Both the position numbers and the translations under genes were made by a program. Source: Daedaleopsis sinensis (taxonomy: Eukaryota > Basidiomycota > Agaricomycetes > Polyporales > Polyporaceae). From it: DNA of 64,000 nucleotides. The first letter of the stretch is position 1. Each line of letters starts with the position of its first letter. The notes under the pieces are model-generated. The model saw only the letters and a list, made by a program, of their open reading frames with translations. It was not told where the DNA came from and did not search any database. Below are positions 47,901 through 62,941 of the stretch, piece by piece. The stretch is from NCBI GenBank assembly GCA_033807695.1, contig CM066309.1:3410001-3474000 (forward strand). Reading direction: 5' to 3'.

Positions 47901-50521
47901 TCATTGACCAGCTCCATGACTGCCATGATGATGTTGATACGCACCGCCAGAAGGCCCGGGTACGTGCATCTGACCAAGCCCGGGCATGACTGAATTGAAT
48001 ACCCCGGGGCCCTGAGTCGGCGGACCAGGGTATCCTGCTACATGATATCCAGTGGGAACAGCGTGCGAGGGACCAGCCAGCATGAATGGATGAGCAGGAG
48101 CAGGTGTGGGGGTGGTGTAGTAGGCCGGACTAGCCATCATGTGCTGGCCAGGCCAGCCTGGGGCTATATAAGGTGCGGGACCTGGGCCTGGTGTCATCGG
48201 GGCATGCATCATCACCTGCGGCGGTTGCGGGATCATCCACGGTGACGGGAACACGGCGCCGGGTGCAGCATGGGCCATTGACATGACACCGGTAGCCCCT
48301 GGAACCTGAGGGGAGTGCGGGCTTCCAGCGCCAGCACTGTACATGGGCGGCGGCGGTGGCGGCGGTGGTTGATACTGAACAGGAGGGCCGCCATTGTTCG
48401 ACGGGCCGTAAAACCCGAGTCTCCGCCTCTTGAGTGTCTGCGACTCTTGGAAAAAATGACTACCAACAGGGGGACACGTATAGTCAACACCCTCTTCGTG
48501 CTGATGTTTGATGTCAGCATCCATGCGTCGGATGTGATAATATAGCAAGCTCAACAGACCTTATGAAGGGCATTCGCCCACACAGCCAACCTGGGCCTGT
48601 CGAGCTCGAAGTGCCAGTTCTTTCCCTCCGGATCATACGTATAACAACGCTTATCGGGATGTATCTCGCAGTCGCCGATTTTGTGCACCTCCTTTAACTT
48701 CTCGATGTACTTGTCGAGCAGCGCATCGACAGATTCGTTCTGTGCATGGTCAATTCAGTCTACGTCACCGTACATTCAGTCGGGATAAGATCATACCTTC
48801 TTAGAGCTTCGTGCATTCACCGGAGATGGCATCGGCAGTGGTGCGGGGGTCGGAGCTGCGGGTGCTGGGGCTCCGAGTCCTTGGACCCATGGCTGCGGAC
48901 ATGTAGCATAAGAGTGATGTGCAGACATGGGCGAGTCGACGAGCGCTTGGGACTTACCAGGCTAGCGTGATGTTGCACGGACAGCGGCTGAGCCATGCTG
49001 AGAAGAATGATCATATCTCCCGCCAGAGATCCCTCTTTCGCTGCACCATGAATAGAGTCCATAAGAACTTGAAAAGCGGAGTCGTCCCTCAGCGGTAACC
49101 ACTGGTGTGTGCTTGCCTTTGGGCCATTCGCCTTCGGACCGGTCATTGACCACGTCCACTGGAGGGACGAGACGACGAGGTTCTCGGGCTCAGCCCTCAC
49201 AGTCTTGGAGATTTCCTCGAGAAGCTTCGGCCAGGTTGTGAGATGATCAATCTGGAATGGGCCGAGCTGGATTGGACGCGGATGGATGATCTTCTCAGTG
49301 CCTCGGCTGGTGGTTGGTTTCACAACTTGGGAAGGAAGCTCGACATTGATGAAAGATCGAGCAGAGAACGTGAAATGCCCGGTGTTGCCAATTGCAGCTT
49401 TTGCGACAAGCGTCTGGGTGACAGGAAGCATCTTGCCAGACTTCTTTTCGCCAGGGTTCTTCTCACCGGAAGCGCGCCCACGCCTGCGTTTGCTCCCAAC
49501 AGCCATCTCCTCCGGTTCCTCCTCTTCCTCGGAGTCACCTACATTGTTGCGACCACCGCCCTGAGTGTCCGCCTCCTTGCGAAGACTCGTCTGTCGACCC
49601 CGTTCCCTCTGTTTGCCTTTCCGCGAGCTTGGCATGCTCTCCCCGGAGAGTCGGGCTTTCTTCTGAGCAGGCTTTCCTGTGACGGTCTGCGCCGGTGTGC
49701 AGCGAGTCTCCTGCTTGGACTGTCCCCGGGTCACCGCTGTCTTGGCCTTGTGAACGATAGCCGGGGACGAGTCGGGTTCGGAGTTACTGGCCACCTCAGC
49801 ATCTGCTGTTGGACGGCGTGGCGGAAGAAGCTTGAGCTTGGGCAGCCTTATTTGAAGGCCTACCGTGAACATACAAAGAGTTGTCAGTGACAAGTATCGT
49901 GTACGTGGTTCAAGTGGGCTCGAGCACATAGTATATCGGGTGCTTACCTTGAGCCTCCTCCAACTCAGCAGATACAATGGCCCCAGACTCCTCGCGACCA
50001 TGATCGGCCTCAGATCCGACTCGCATATCAGTGCCGTCTTGAAGGCTGAAGTCGTCATCTTGCCCGGACCAGCGGGCACTCCTCAAGATGCCGTAGTAGT
50101 GCCTTGCCAGTACTTCCGAGTCCTTGCTGGCAGTGTCAGGATGTTCTCCGAGAGAGGCAGTCCCAGCCTGGCTCTCCTCGTGGTCACTGAGGCCCTCAGA
50201 CCCCTCATCTGCACGGGATGAGTCGTCCATACCGTGTACGCTCGAATCGCCGGTGGACGTGTTGACGTGGCGCTCCCCCATCACGGATGAAGAGGGTGTC
50301 TGTACACCACCAAGCCACTCCTCACAGCGCTCTTTGTACCCGTGCCGAAGGTCAACGACTGTCGAAGCGTACTTGTCAACGCCGTCCATGGAGTGGGTGT
50401 GGATAGAGAGATCACGAAGGAGAGTGCCGTCGATGTCGGCCATAATTTCTGTTGTTTGCCTCATGCCGGCCGCCAGGGCCTCCTGGAGGTTGTCCATGGT
50501 GATGTGAACAGGCAGGGCCAT
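47901..50521 (-). CDS. Mariner passenger protein, unknown function, likely nuclear
   Basis: Five exons, four introns, all with good GT...AG junctions; about 770 residues. The N-terminus (MALPVHITMDNLQ) starts 79 bp inside the right TIR. Next comes an acidic/Ser-rich region and a basic cluster (KRRRGRASGEKNPGEKK), a likely nuclear signal. The centre has a folded-looking domain with GPFQIDHLTTWPKLLEEI, WTWSMTGPKANGP, THQWLPLRDDSAFQVL and DMIILLSMAQPL. A second domain reads ALLDKYIEKLKEVHKIG, a CEIHPDKRCYTYDP segment with two Cys, and WHFELDRPRLAVWANAL. The tail is Pro/Gly/His-rich. From memory, W-x-F-E-L-x3-R-L-x-V-W-A motifs occur in large families of Agaricomycete hypothetical proteins, but I know no function. 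A start inside the TIR (50602) is possible. Confidence 0.8.
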
Positions 50522-50599
50522 TCCAGATGACCCGTAGATATATGTAGTAGAGACAGAGAGACGAGACACAACGTATAGAATTTCTACATTTGCCTTCCC

Positions 50600-50676
50600 C
50601 ACTTTCGTGCATTGAGCGTCAACTCATGCATTTTGGGACAGGCGCGCACGTCGGGCATTAATTTTGACACCAGCTG
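50600..50676 (-). repeat. Right terminal inverted repeat of mariner element
   Basis: 77 bp, identical to the left TIR; ends with CAGCTG next to the TA target site. Confidence 0.97.
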
Positions 50677-50858
50677 TAAGCGCTCAAGCGCTCAAGTCGC
50701 GTCGAGTCGTAACGCGACGCGCCTGAGGCCTGAGTTGTTCTGCTCTCCCAAGTACTGCCAGTGCTCTCCTCTACAACTGTTACTCTGCATTCCCTCTAGT
50801 CTTTTTCCGACACGACCCTCCCATCTACAAGAACTCATACAAGACTCGCACATCGTTT

Positions 50859-54383
<3,525 letters not shown>

Positions 54384-54818
54384 GTCCTGCGTGCCCTGGT
54401 TACCTGTGACGGGCCGCTGTTGTATTGTTAGGCGTATAGACGATGTATCTGTATCGTTGACGAGACTGGATCGAAAGCTGTATCATAGCATTGCGACAAC
54501 ATACTGTATCCTACTACTACATAGCATAACTTACACTTGTTGGCCGTCTACGCGGCACGACATTAGTATTTATGTGGTCTGCCTCCACGTACGGGCGGGA
54601 CATCGTCGTCGACGTCATAAAGAGCATATCATACTTAGCGTTGTCCGCTTCCAATTCCAAGTCCACCTCCAGCTGTCGTCTCCGTCGTGGCGGGTCATAT
54701 GATGTCGTAAGCGAAAGCGAGTAAATCCGAGGGTTGAGGGCATTAGGCTCCTCTGACGAATAAAGATAGGGGAAGAGTGTGTGCGAACGGGGGGGTCGTC
54801 GGTCGGGGCGCGAGGAAG
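54384..54818. other. Intergenic, convergent 3' ends
   Basis: 3' flanks of the RecQ gene (+) and the next gene (-); no gene seen. Confidence 0.6.
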
Positions 54819-56885
54819 CTACACGTTCCCGTTGACCGGTTTGGGGCGTTTGAGGGCAGAGCGGAGAGGCGGTTTGGGAATGAGTCGGTGCTGCATGTCG
54901 ATCCGGACGCCCTCCTCGTTCATCCAGCCAGTGTTGGGCTCAGGGTAGTGCTGTCAAGCCGCCATCAGCCTCGCGCTCTCCGCGGCGATACTGCGCGCAA
55001 ACAGAACAGCGGTAAACTCACATTCAGGTCGAGTGGGTACTCCTCGCCCGGCTCAGCGAGCTTGTACTGCCCGTCGTTTGTCCACAGCTGGTCCCTGATG
55101 CGGCACAACGCGACGCGAAGCAAAGGAGCCTTTAGAACTGGTGTCGTTATGCTCACACGATTAGAGAGGACTCACCCGCGGCGGTTGTACCAGCCCTTCC
55201 TGCGGCTCTCCGGGGGGACAGGTGATGGACAGACGAGGTTCTCTGTCCATCGTACGTTGCGCTTTGCTACGCTTGCGACAACGAGCGCACCTGCCATCCC
55301 TGCGGCAGTGGGGCTGCTGTGCGGAGAAGAGGTCTGTACCTGGGCGGCGTGCGGAGCTGCCGAACTCGGAGTTCCATTGGGCGCCGAACCAGACTTCATC
55401 GGTGGAATTTGCTGCGGAGAGGAAGACATGCGCGCATCGTGCCGCGGCGGCGACGAGGACACATATGCGTTCGCAGCGGCGGAGGCGGAGGGCGGCGTCG
55501 ACTGTGATGATGGTGGGAGGTGCGAAGAGCCCATGTCCGCGTTCCTGGCGCGCGGGCCGGGGGGAGAGCCCGCCGGACCTGGACGGGAGCTCGGGGAGCG
55601 CGCTAACGGCGGAGCTGATGTGAGCGATCGGGAACTCAAAGCCGGCGGAGCGTTCGCGGACGCGCGCGGCTCGCGAGGGCTGCCATCAGGGGACGTAGCA
55701 ACGGCCCCAGAGAGACCTGGCGGCGCGCGGGGATGCGCTGCATCCTCTCCTCGAGGACTGTCCGCGCGAGGATGGTACTGCAGCGGTGCACTGGGGCGCG
55801 AGGCAGGAGGATCGCGCGCATCACGAGAGACGGGTACAGAAGAGGCGGGAGCGTTTCGTCTGTAGGTGCTCGAGGAGACAGCTGTGCGACCGTCGGACTC
55901 GCGGTGGAAAGGTGTCGAGCTTCGTCCGGGATACGGGTAGCTCATAGGGCCCGTCCAGTGGGCACCGAGCATGTCGACGACCATATCGTTTGCGTGGCTG
56001 TCGGAGATGACGGTGTCGCTGTCGCTGTCAGAGAGGTTGTCGAGGGGGGCGGAGGCAAGTTGGATAGGGGGCACAGTCGTGTGCGCGATGGGAATGTTCC
56101 TTTGTACGTGGCTATCTGCGCGTGTCAACGGGACAGCCGAGCGGGACAATGCGGCAGAATTCTCTGCTAGCGGGGGAGGGCGGGTCGACGCCGGACGTGG
56201 GGGAGCGGTTATGGCGGGGCGAGCTGGTGGAAGAGAGGAGGATGCATTGGGAAACGTACGAGGAGTCAATGTGCTCTCCAAAGTCTCCGTACTGCTGCTC
56301 GCCCGCGTCGACGAGATCTCCAGGTTGGCATGCGTGGCTGTGTCGTATAACAGATCGGAGTCGGAGCTAGAGGAGTCCGAGGATGGGGAATGCGTCAAGT
56401 CATCATCCAGTGAGACCGACGAGATAGAGCGCTCGTATATATAGATGTCGCTCGTGAGACTGGGGTATATGCCATAGCTCTTCTGCGACTTGGAATGCTT
56501 CATCTCCACAGGCCACGGCTGACTAGTAGTAGGGATGTGTACGAGACGGTGTTCTTGAGAGGGTGGCGCAGCCGATGTTTGTTTCCTCTCTGAATCATTG
56601 GGAGACGGGTGGTAGCTCAACTGCCTGTTCCATTGTCCTCCACCGGTCGACGGTCGAGTTGGGACAGGATCATACTTCGAAGGAGCGACGACGGGGGGAG
56701 CGGGCGCTGAATGAGTGGGGAGCGCAGAATTCTTGAAGACGTGAACGGAGAGGCCTCGAGGTGCGCTAGGCAGAAACTAAAATGACTGTTAGATCACGCT
56801 CTATGGAATGGAGACAACGGCGACGACGTACCCTGGAGCCGTTGCGGCTGGCGCCTTTGGAGTCAAAACCAAACGTCGAGAGCAT
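54819..56885 (-). CDS. Pro/Ser-rich hypothetical protein with compact conserved-looking C-terminus
   Basis: ATG at 56885 gives MLSTFGFDSKGASRNGSR, joined by a GTACGT...TAG intron to FLPSAPRGLSVHVFKN. A long exon rich in Ser, Pro and Ala follows (disordered, acidic patches such as SSDSSSSDSD). The last exons encode SRRKGWYNRRG, DQLWTNDGQYKLAEPGEEYP and HYPEPNTGWMNEEGVRIDMQ, ending in SALKRPKPVNGNV. From memory this W/Y/G-rich end recurs in Agaricomycete proteins of unknown role. The contrast between a fast-changing body and a fixed C-terminus suggests that the end carries the function. No signal peptide or membrane helix. Confidence 0.7.
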
Positions 56886-59800
56886 CGTGAGCCGTGAGCT
56901 GGCAGAGCGGGGCGGTCAGCCCAGCGCAGACGGCCCCTTATACACTTATATGAACCATGGCCTAGACGATCAGGGAGGCCGCTGTGAACGGGAAGCCTGT
57001 TCTCATACACGAGTTTCCCATTTGGCGAACATGCGTGCACATCATAATCTCAACAACTGCCATGCTTTCCCCAGGCCTGTCGCGAGTACTAGTGCCAGAA
57101 GATCGGGCATCATGTGAAGTGGTAGATACGACGGTATCTCAGGCTGCAATATGTTTCGGCCTTCGCGCTCACAATCTTCAATGCATCATCGTGAGCACAC
57201 GTCGCTGTAGGCGACGGAGGGACTGATATAACTCACCTGGCATCCTGATCCATGAACGCGGGAAGATGGGTGGCGGAAGTGCGCCAGAATGGGCTCAGAC
57301 GATCTGTGAGGACATCCATCTCTCGGTCGACGTTCTCACTGGCCGTGTCATCGTTCGCGGACATGACAAGGGGTTTATCGGGGACATGTCGAGTCGCAGT
57401 CCAGTAGCACGACAAGGCCATGAGGCTCGGCCAAACATGATTGCCCTGATCCGGTGGAAGACTCCCAACAAGCGCTCTGCGAAGACATGCGGAAGACGCT
57501 CCGCACGCCTCCTGTCTTGCGCGGGTCAGTCAAACATCACTCGCATAGCGGGCACATGCTATAGTAGCGGGCACTAGCAGCACTGTACACAACATTGATC
57601 ACCATTCCCCGACTAGGGTGATCTAGTCCTTGAGCGGAGAGCACCGTCTGTGCCATTCGGGTACGTTGGCACTCCAGTGGGTTGGCGAGCGAGAGGCAGC
57701 TCGAATATCGCCAGCAGGTTTCCGCCCAGCAGCCCTTGTGATAAAGGCCTCGAGATATACTCGTTTCGCGCCACGCTGCTGCCAGTATCGGTCACCGTAC
57801 GGCGTGGGCCAGACCCACCGGAATGCCTTTGGGTTAGGACCCCACACGCCGCACAGCAGAGATCAGCTGCTCTTGCGGACGGTGCGGCAGCGGGAGAGAA
57901 GCCCCGTCCACCAACACCGTTAGCAACGACCTGTCAACGGAACCTGGACAAATATCGTCAAAATACGGCGAAACAGCCCCCCTCTTGTTGTTGCGTAGCA
58001 CGTACCGCATGTGAGTCGGGCCTGAAGAACCGTCCACTCCGGGCCGTCGTTCTTTAGTCTGCGAGAAATCAGTCGCGAGCTCCGGTGTCTCGTGCAATCG
58101 TTTCACGAGGAATAAGGTCGCCGTGATTCGATTTCGGACCTAGATCGCTAAGGAGTTCCGGCCCCGTCCGGTCCCTCCACGAGGTGGGCGTAGCTTGAAG
58201 CACGTTATAAGAGCTCCGTTTCGAGAGCGGTCAGCTCTGGGACGACGAGGACAGGCTACTTCCTGCAGCGCAGCAGTGGCGCGGGTGCTTCCCTGACTCC
58301 ATCACGGGCTCGGACTGGATGTTCGAAGCTAGTCAGCAGACCCAACAGCAGAGAGCGGCTGCAAGACCCGACCTTGGACGCCACAGAGCACACGCTTTGG
58401 AGTGCTGCGTCGCCAAGTGTTGATACACAGGCGGTGACACAGTGCGCATTACCGAAGTGCCACGCATTTCGTTCGTTTTTTCCGACCTACACAGCACGGA
58501 GGATACCATGCCGGCGGGAGGTATATGAACGGGGCAATGAGAACGGCCATAATGGGTGATGGTCGGTCGTCTGTACATACCAAGCCTACTCGCTGTGTAT
58601 CAGAACCAAGCGTCGGGCTTGGTATTCTGGATGATATTGAGCACTACTAACTAGATATAGTTCCAATGGGAGTGGTGGATGCTCACGTTGTCCTGAGACT
58701 GTTCTCGAATTGATGAAGATACCGGCGGGGTTGCTTCAAACCTCCACTCACGGTATCAAAGCAAAGCACGCAGATACGCCTAGATAGCTGGCTGGTTAGA
58801 TCTTCACATTTCCAGTGCAGGAGAGACTTACTATCGGACAAGCCGTACAGCCGAGATAGGCTTGAGGATAGTGAGCACGAACGTTAGGGTCGGGGGCGAT
58901 ATCACACTCGTGAGACGCACGTAGACAAGATAGCGACGCTTTATACGCTCACTATCGTATATGCATCACGCTCCGACGCGATCTTCTTTCCGACTTCGTC
59001 ATATGACGCGATCGTGTGCAGGGACGACAGCGCTGCCTGGATCAACGACTCGCCAGGTCGAGGCATCAAACACGATGTTCGAGTATGTCCACAAACGTGG
59101 AGTGGTGCGCGCGCAAATGGGCGTCCAACAGTTCGAACGCCCGGGCGTCCGCTAGCAAGGCTTGGTTGGGCCCTGAGCACGGCGTAGTCAGTGAGAGTCG
59201 TTGCAGGAGCACTCGCGCGACATGCTTACTCCCTGGTATACCACACTGGGATCCCTACATGGAGCGAATTGTGCTCCCGTGCACGGTTGTCGCGGCTGTA
59301 GAGCAACACTCCGAGTCGCACTCCACTTCCGTCAGCGACGACGACAATCCGATCGTCCGTGGAGTGCACACAGGCAGAGACATTACGTCTCACCATGCAC
59401 AGGGGAGTCACAGATGGCAGGGGCAGGGGCGACAAGGGCTTCTTCTCGGCGAGGACCGACTTCTGCTCCTCCTCGGCATGTTATACACCGGACAGCTGGG
59501 AACATTGCTTAACAAGCTTGATGGGAAGTCGAGGATCGAGCGAAGGGCAGAGGGTCTGTCGGAGACGCTGTGGCTACAGCATCGTCGATCGCCAGCTGAC
59601 CGGAGCGCAGGGACTCTTACTTGGATCCGTTGATCTGTGTTAGAGCTACAATGTGTCGAGTGTGCGGGAGCTGCCACTTACCATCGAATGAGATGAAAAG
59701 GAAGCCGAGAGCGTCCTAGAGGCGCGACAGTATGCGGGAGTCGACCGTCTCAACTTCTTTGAGGAGTTCTGGGGCCACAGCAGGGCAGCGCGACGGGCGG

Positions 59801-61349
59801 ATCCAGCAACAGGATAAATGTGTGGCCGAGAAGTTCTATGTAGAGCACGAATAGTGGAGGAAGGTGTTCATACCTGTCACTGTCAGGTGAGGTATCACTT
59901 ATTTCATGTCTAGGTCCGTCGAACCTCACTCACCTCCGAGACAGCGCACGGTGAACCACTGGCAGGGACTTCAAGTAGACCAGAACGGACTCTTGGCTCT
60001 TCGCGACGCTTCGGTTAAATCGACGTCAACTGCAAGTGCCAGTTTTGGCAAAGTCGCCAGCTGCGAATGCCAGTCTAGCTGTCAGCTTCCCGGGCCGATT
60101 GCTGAGGATACCCTTTGTTGATCAATGCTTCCCGGTGTACTGGTCCGCGAGATTCTAGGCCTTTCGACGCAGATAGGTACAATGTGAGCTCCAATGTGCG
60201 AGTATAATCTCCCTGCATGGATGAACCGCTATCATGAGTGCTGTATGCGGTTGACCAAGCGGCCTAGTACGCCCGACACACTGTGGTTCCTGGGCAGCCT
60301 GGGCTTGACGTTCGAAATAATGGTCCAGAGACCTTGTTTTTTGAATATACGTTGCTTCGTCAAGATCTACAGCTAGTAGCAGGAATCCGATAATGTATAG
60401 ACCAGCTTGCGGGAAGTTATGACTATGCAGAACCTGCGTGATCGAGCTTGTTAGAAGAAATGCTGACGTATGTGCTAAAGTTGCGTACCTGTGATGACAG
60501 CAGTATCGAAACTACTAATTCTCTACAGTACCTTTGAGGTTGACAGGCTCGCTGTGCGTAGTTTATGTGACTATATGCGGCATCGCGAACACTTGATCAT
60601 AGTAGTTGAGGTGAGAGAGCTGGGCCGATCCTTTCGGACTCCAGAGGGAGGGTGTTGTGTCTTATTTGGTCACTTACTAAACGTCTGGAAGTAGGCCCAG
60701 TCAGTTCTGAATTTGCAACCCTACGACCCAGTCACTGCTACACCCGAGTCCTAGCTATCGTTTCAGAACAGCTCATCCCTGACTTAACATTGCTTACAGC
60801 CATCGCTGTTGTCTGAAGATCAGTCAGCCTCTAGCTAATAGCACACCATCCATGCGCGGGCTGAGGATAATAAACGCTGGCAGGCCTGCTACTTGTCAGC
60901 AGCTCTTGGCAGTCGACTCCTCCACCAGAATAAGTATGTGGTTAAAGATGTTGAAGAGGTGAGTAATATTGTGTCTGCTTGTCAGTTCATATGACCAGAG
61001 TAATAGAGGCTAGCCAAACGACCGGAATGATGTACTGAAAGTACTACGTGGTACCGAGTGTGACCACTCAATTGGCCTTAGGCCGCTGGGGCTGACAGAT
61101 AGGCAATTGCGACCTCGCTCAAGGTATTATTGCAATTGTAGTCTTTCTGTCTCTCACAAACACGAAGTCCAGCGAGATTTAGGTTTATATTCCGATTTCA
61201 GGAGTCTCAGTCAGCAAGTTCCTGACTAAGTAATGGATCGAATGACGACATCAACTCCCACAGCCCCCCACATCCACACCGTTCCGCCTATAAGTACACA
61301 GACGACATTGTGCTCTTCTATGAACACCCTTCGCCGACTTGTAGTAAAC
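56886..61349. other. 4.5-kb stretch without supported gene
   Basis: Reading frames here are mostly under 100 codons; the longest (59016-59633, +, 205 codons) has no domain and odd Arg/Ser-rich composition. A minus-strand piece (57421-57233, MALSCYWTATRHVP to FMDQDAR) ends at a clean GTGAGT donor but no partner exon follows. A minus-strand piece near 57.8 kb (VWGPNPKAFRWVWPTP) weakly recalls a cytochrome P450 segment. The region may contain decayed genes or transposon remnants. Confidence 0.5.
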
Positions 61350-62308
61350 ATGCCTGAAACTCTCACTCTCTACACTGCGAAGGTATGCCATCTCGTAGCA
61401 GTGCTTCAAGTTGACGATTGCAAAAGATCACTTACCATCCTTTCGTCTCGCAGATCTGCCCTTATGCTCAAAGGGTATTGCATCAGTGCCACGTCCGCAC
61501 GGAACCCAACTGAAGTGTTCGCAATAGACCGAGATTGCCCTTGCGGAGGCTAAGGCGCAGTTCACCCGGTTCGAGATCGATTTGCAAAACAAGCCCGAGT
61601 GGTACGCCCCGAAGGTGAACCCTGCGAGCAAGGTATATATAACTGAGTTCGCCAGTAGCACGCAACCCCGACTGAGCTCTTTGCATCGTGTGACAGGTTC
61701 CCGCGATTGCGTACGGCGGCCCGGCAGTTCCCCCCGACCAGCCCTCGTCAGAGTCCACGAAGATCGCGGAGTCTCTCGTCCTCGTCGAGTTTGTCGGCGA
61801 CCTCTTCCCCGAGTCTGGCATCATCCCCAAGGATCCCGTGAAGCGCGCTCAGGCCCGGTTTTTCATCGAGGGCATCTCGAGCAAGTACACCCCCACCTGG
61901 TATGCGTTCCAGCTGCGGAAGGGCTCGGTCGAGGAGGTCTACAAGGCCATCGAGTACCTCCAGTCTCTCCTCCCGGAGCAGGGCTTTGCTGTCGGCGAAT
62001 ACTCGATCGCGGACATTGCCATCTCGCCCTTCCTTGCTCGTGGCCGCATCTCGCTGGTGAACGACATCGGCTCGTGGCCGGTCGGGGATGGACCGAAGGT
62101 CTGGGAGGCTATCACCACTGGCAAGTTTGCCCGGTTCGGCAAGTACGTGAACGACCTCTTCGCGCGTGAGAGCTTCAAGGCCACCTTTGACGAGGTATAT
62201 CGGGTTCTGTTGCAATTGACTGTATGACCTCGAAGCTCATTTCGTCTTCAGGCATACGTGACCGAGGCGTTCAAGAAGCGTTTCGCTAACGTTCGTGACG
62301 CCAAGTAA
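61350..62308 (+). CDS. Omega-class glutathione transferase, cysteine type
   Basis: Exons begin at ATG 61350 (MPETLTLYTAK), continue with ICPYAQR, TEIALAEAKAQFTRFEIDL, then VPAIAYGGPAVPPDQP and a long C-domain (GFAVGEYSIADIAISPF, KVWEAITTGKFARFGKYV), and end with AYVTEAFKKRFANVRDAK, stop at 62308. CPYAQR is the catalytic Cys motif of omega GSTs, unlike the Ser in the cluster at 37-42 kb. All five junctions keep the frame. Cys-type omega GSTs act as thiol transferases/deglutathionylases. It lies about 19 kb from the serine cluster and has the opposite orientation. Confidence 0.92.
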
Positions 62309-62941
62309 TTGAGCATGCGCAGATTGTCCAATGTTGTATTTGTAGTCTTAATCGCGTCATAACACAGTGTTTGTCTCACAGACATCGTCTGACCGTGGTC
62401 CGTATTACTTATTCTGCGTGAATTATGCCGCACGGTCGGGAGAAAGGCACATTTAAGTTACTTTATGATCCCGCCTTATGTCTGCAAACGAGTTTGGTTC
62501 GAGACCCGAGACATGCAATCATTACTAGGAGTTACAAATAGTTCGACCCAGCCGACATGTTACGGGTGACAAAAACGAGAGTGGCGGCCGGACAGTCTAG
62601 GGGGCGTCCGGCAGATATGTACAATATGTACGAAGAGAACGTTTGCCGTACGATTAATCGCTATGCAAGATCCAAGGAGTTCCGAATAGATAGAGAACGA
62701 AGACGTCGTGAAGAGGGAAAGCTACAAGTGGGGGAGAGATGGCGAACGCGAATGCTACAATAATTATAGTGAGTTCGTTGCGTCAAGTCGAATTGTCGTC
62801 GATTGTTTGTTGGCGTGTGAATGGAGGCGGGGGCAATGCAAGGAGTGGACTATGGATACAGTAAGTAGAGAGATTGAGCAGCGCAGGAAACCCGGAGGAG
62901 AGGTCGTCAAGAGGTCGTAAGTCAAATGCCCAGATGCCACG
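62309..62941. other. Intergenic, convergent 3' ends
   Basis: Spacer between convergent genes; small frames only, no gene supported. Confidence 0.5.

Larger units (their letters stand above)
46237..50676. mobile_element. Two-gene Tc1/mariner transposon with identical 77-bp TIRs
   Basis: The element is 4,440 bp. It begins CAGCTGGTGTCAAAA and ends with the complement; the two 77-bp ends are identical at every base. It is flanked on both sides by TA (46235-46236 and 50677-50678), the target duplication of the Tc1/mariner superfamily. It carries a complete DD34E transposase (46377-47496, +) and a second gene on the other strand (47901-50521). The perfect TIRs imply a recent insertion. It lies in the region between GPN2 and the RecQ gene. 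Confidence 0.92.

Noticed and set aside
54777..55865. 362-codon frame on the + strand
   Set aside because: It mirrors the Pro/Ser-rich exon of the minus-strand gene. The minus frame has matching splice sites and a constrained C-terminus; the plus frame has neither.
57620..57850. Possible cytochrome P450 fragment (VWGPNPKAFRWVWPTP on minus)
   Set aside because: Only a weak likeness to a WGPDAxxFRPERW segment; no haem-binding Cys motif or other P450 part nearby.
59016..59633. 205-codon frame on the + strand
   Set aside because: No domain, no splice context and a composition unlike neighbouring genes; the same span is open in other frames.
62494..62512. B-box-like GGTTCGAGACC
   Set aside because: No A-box at the proper distance upstream, so a tRNA is not supported.
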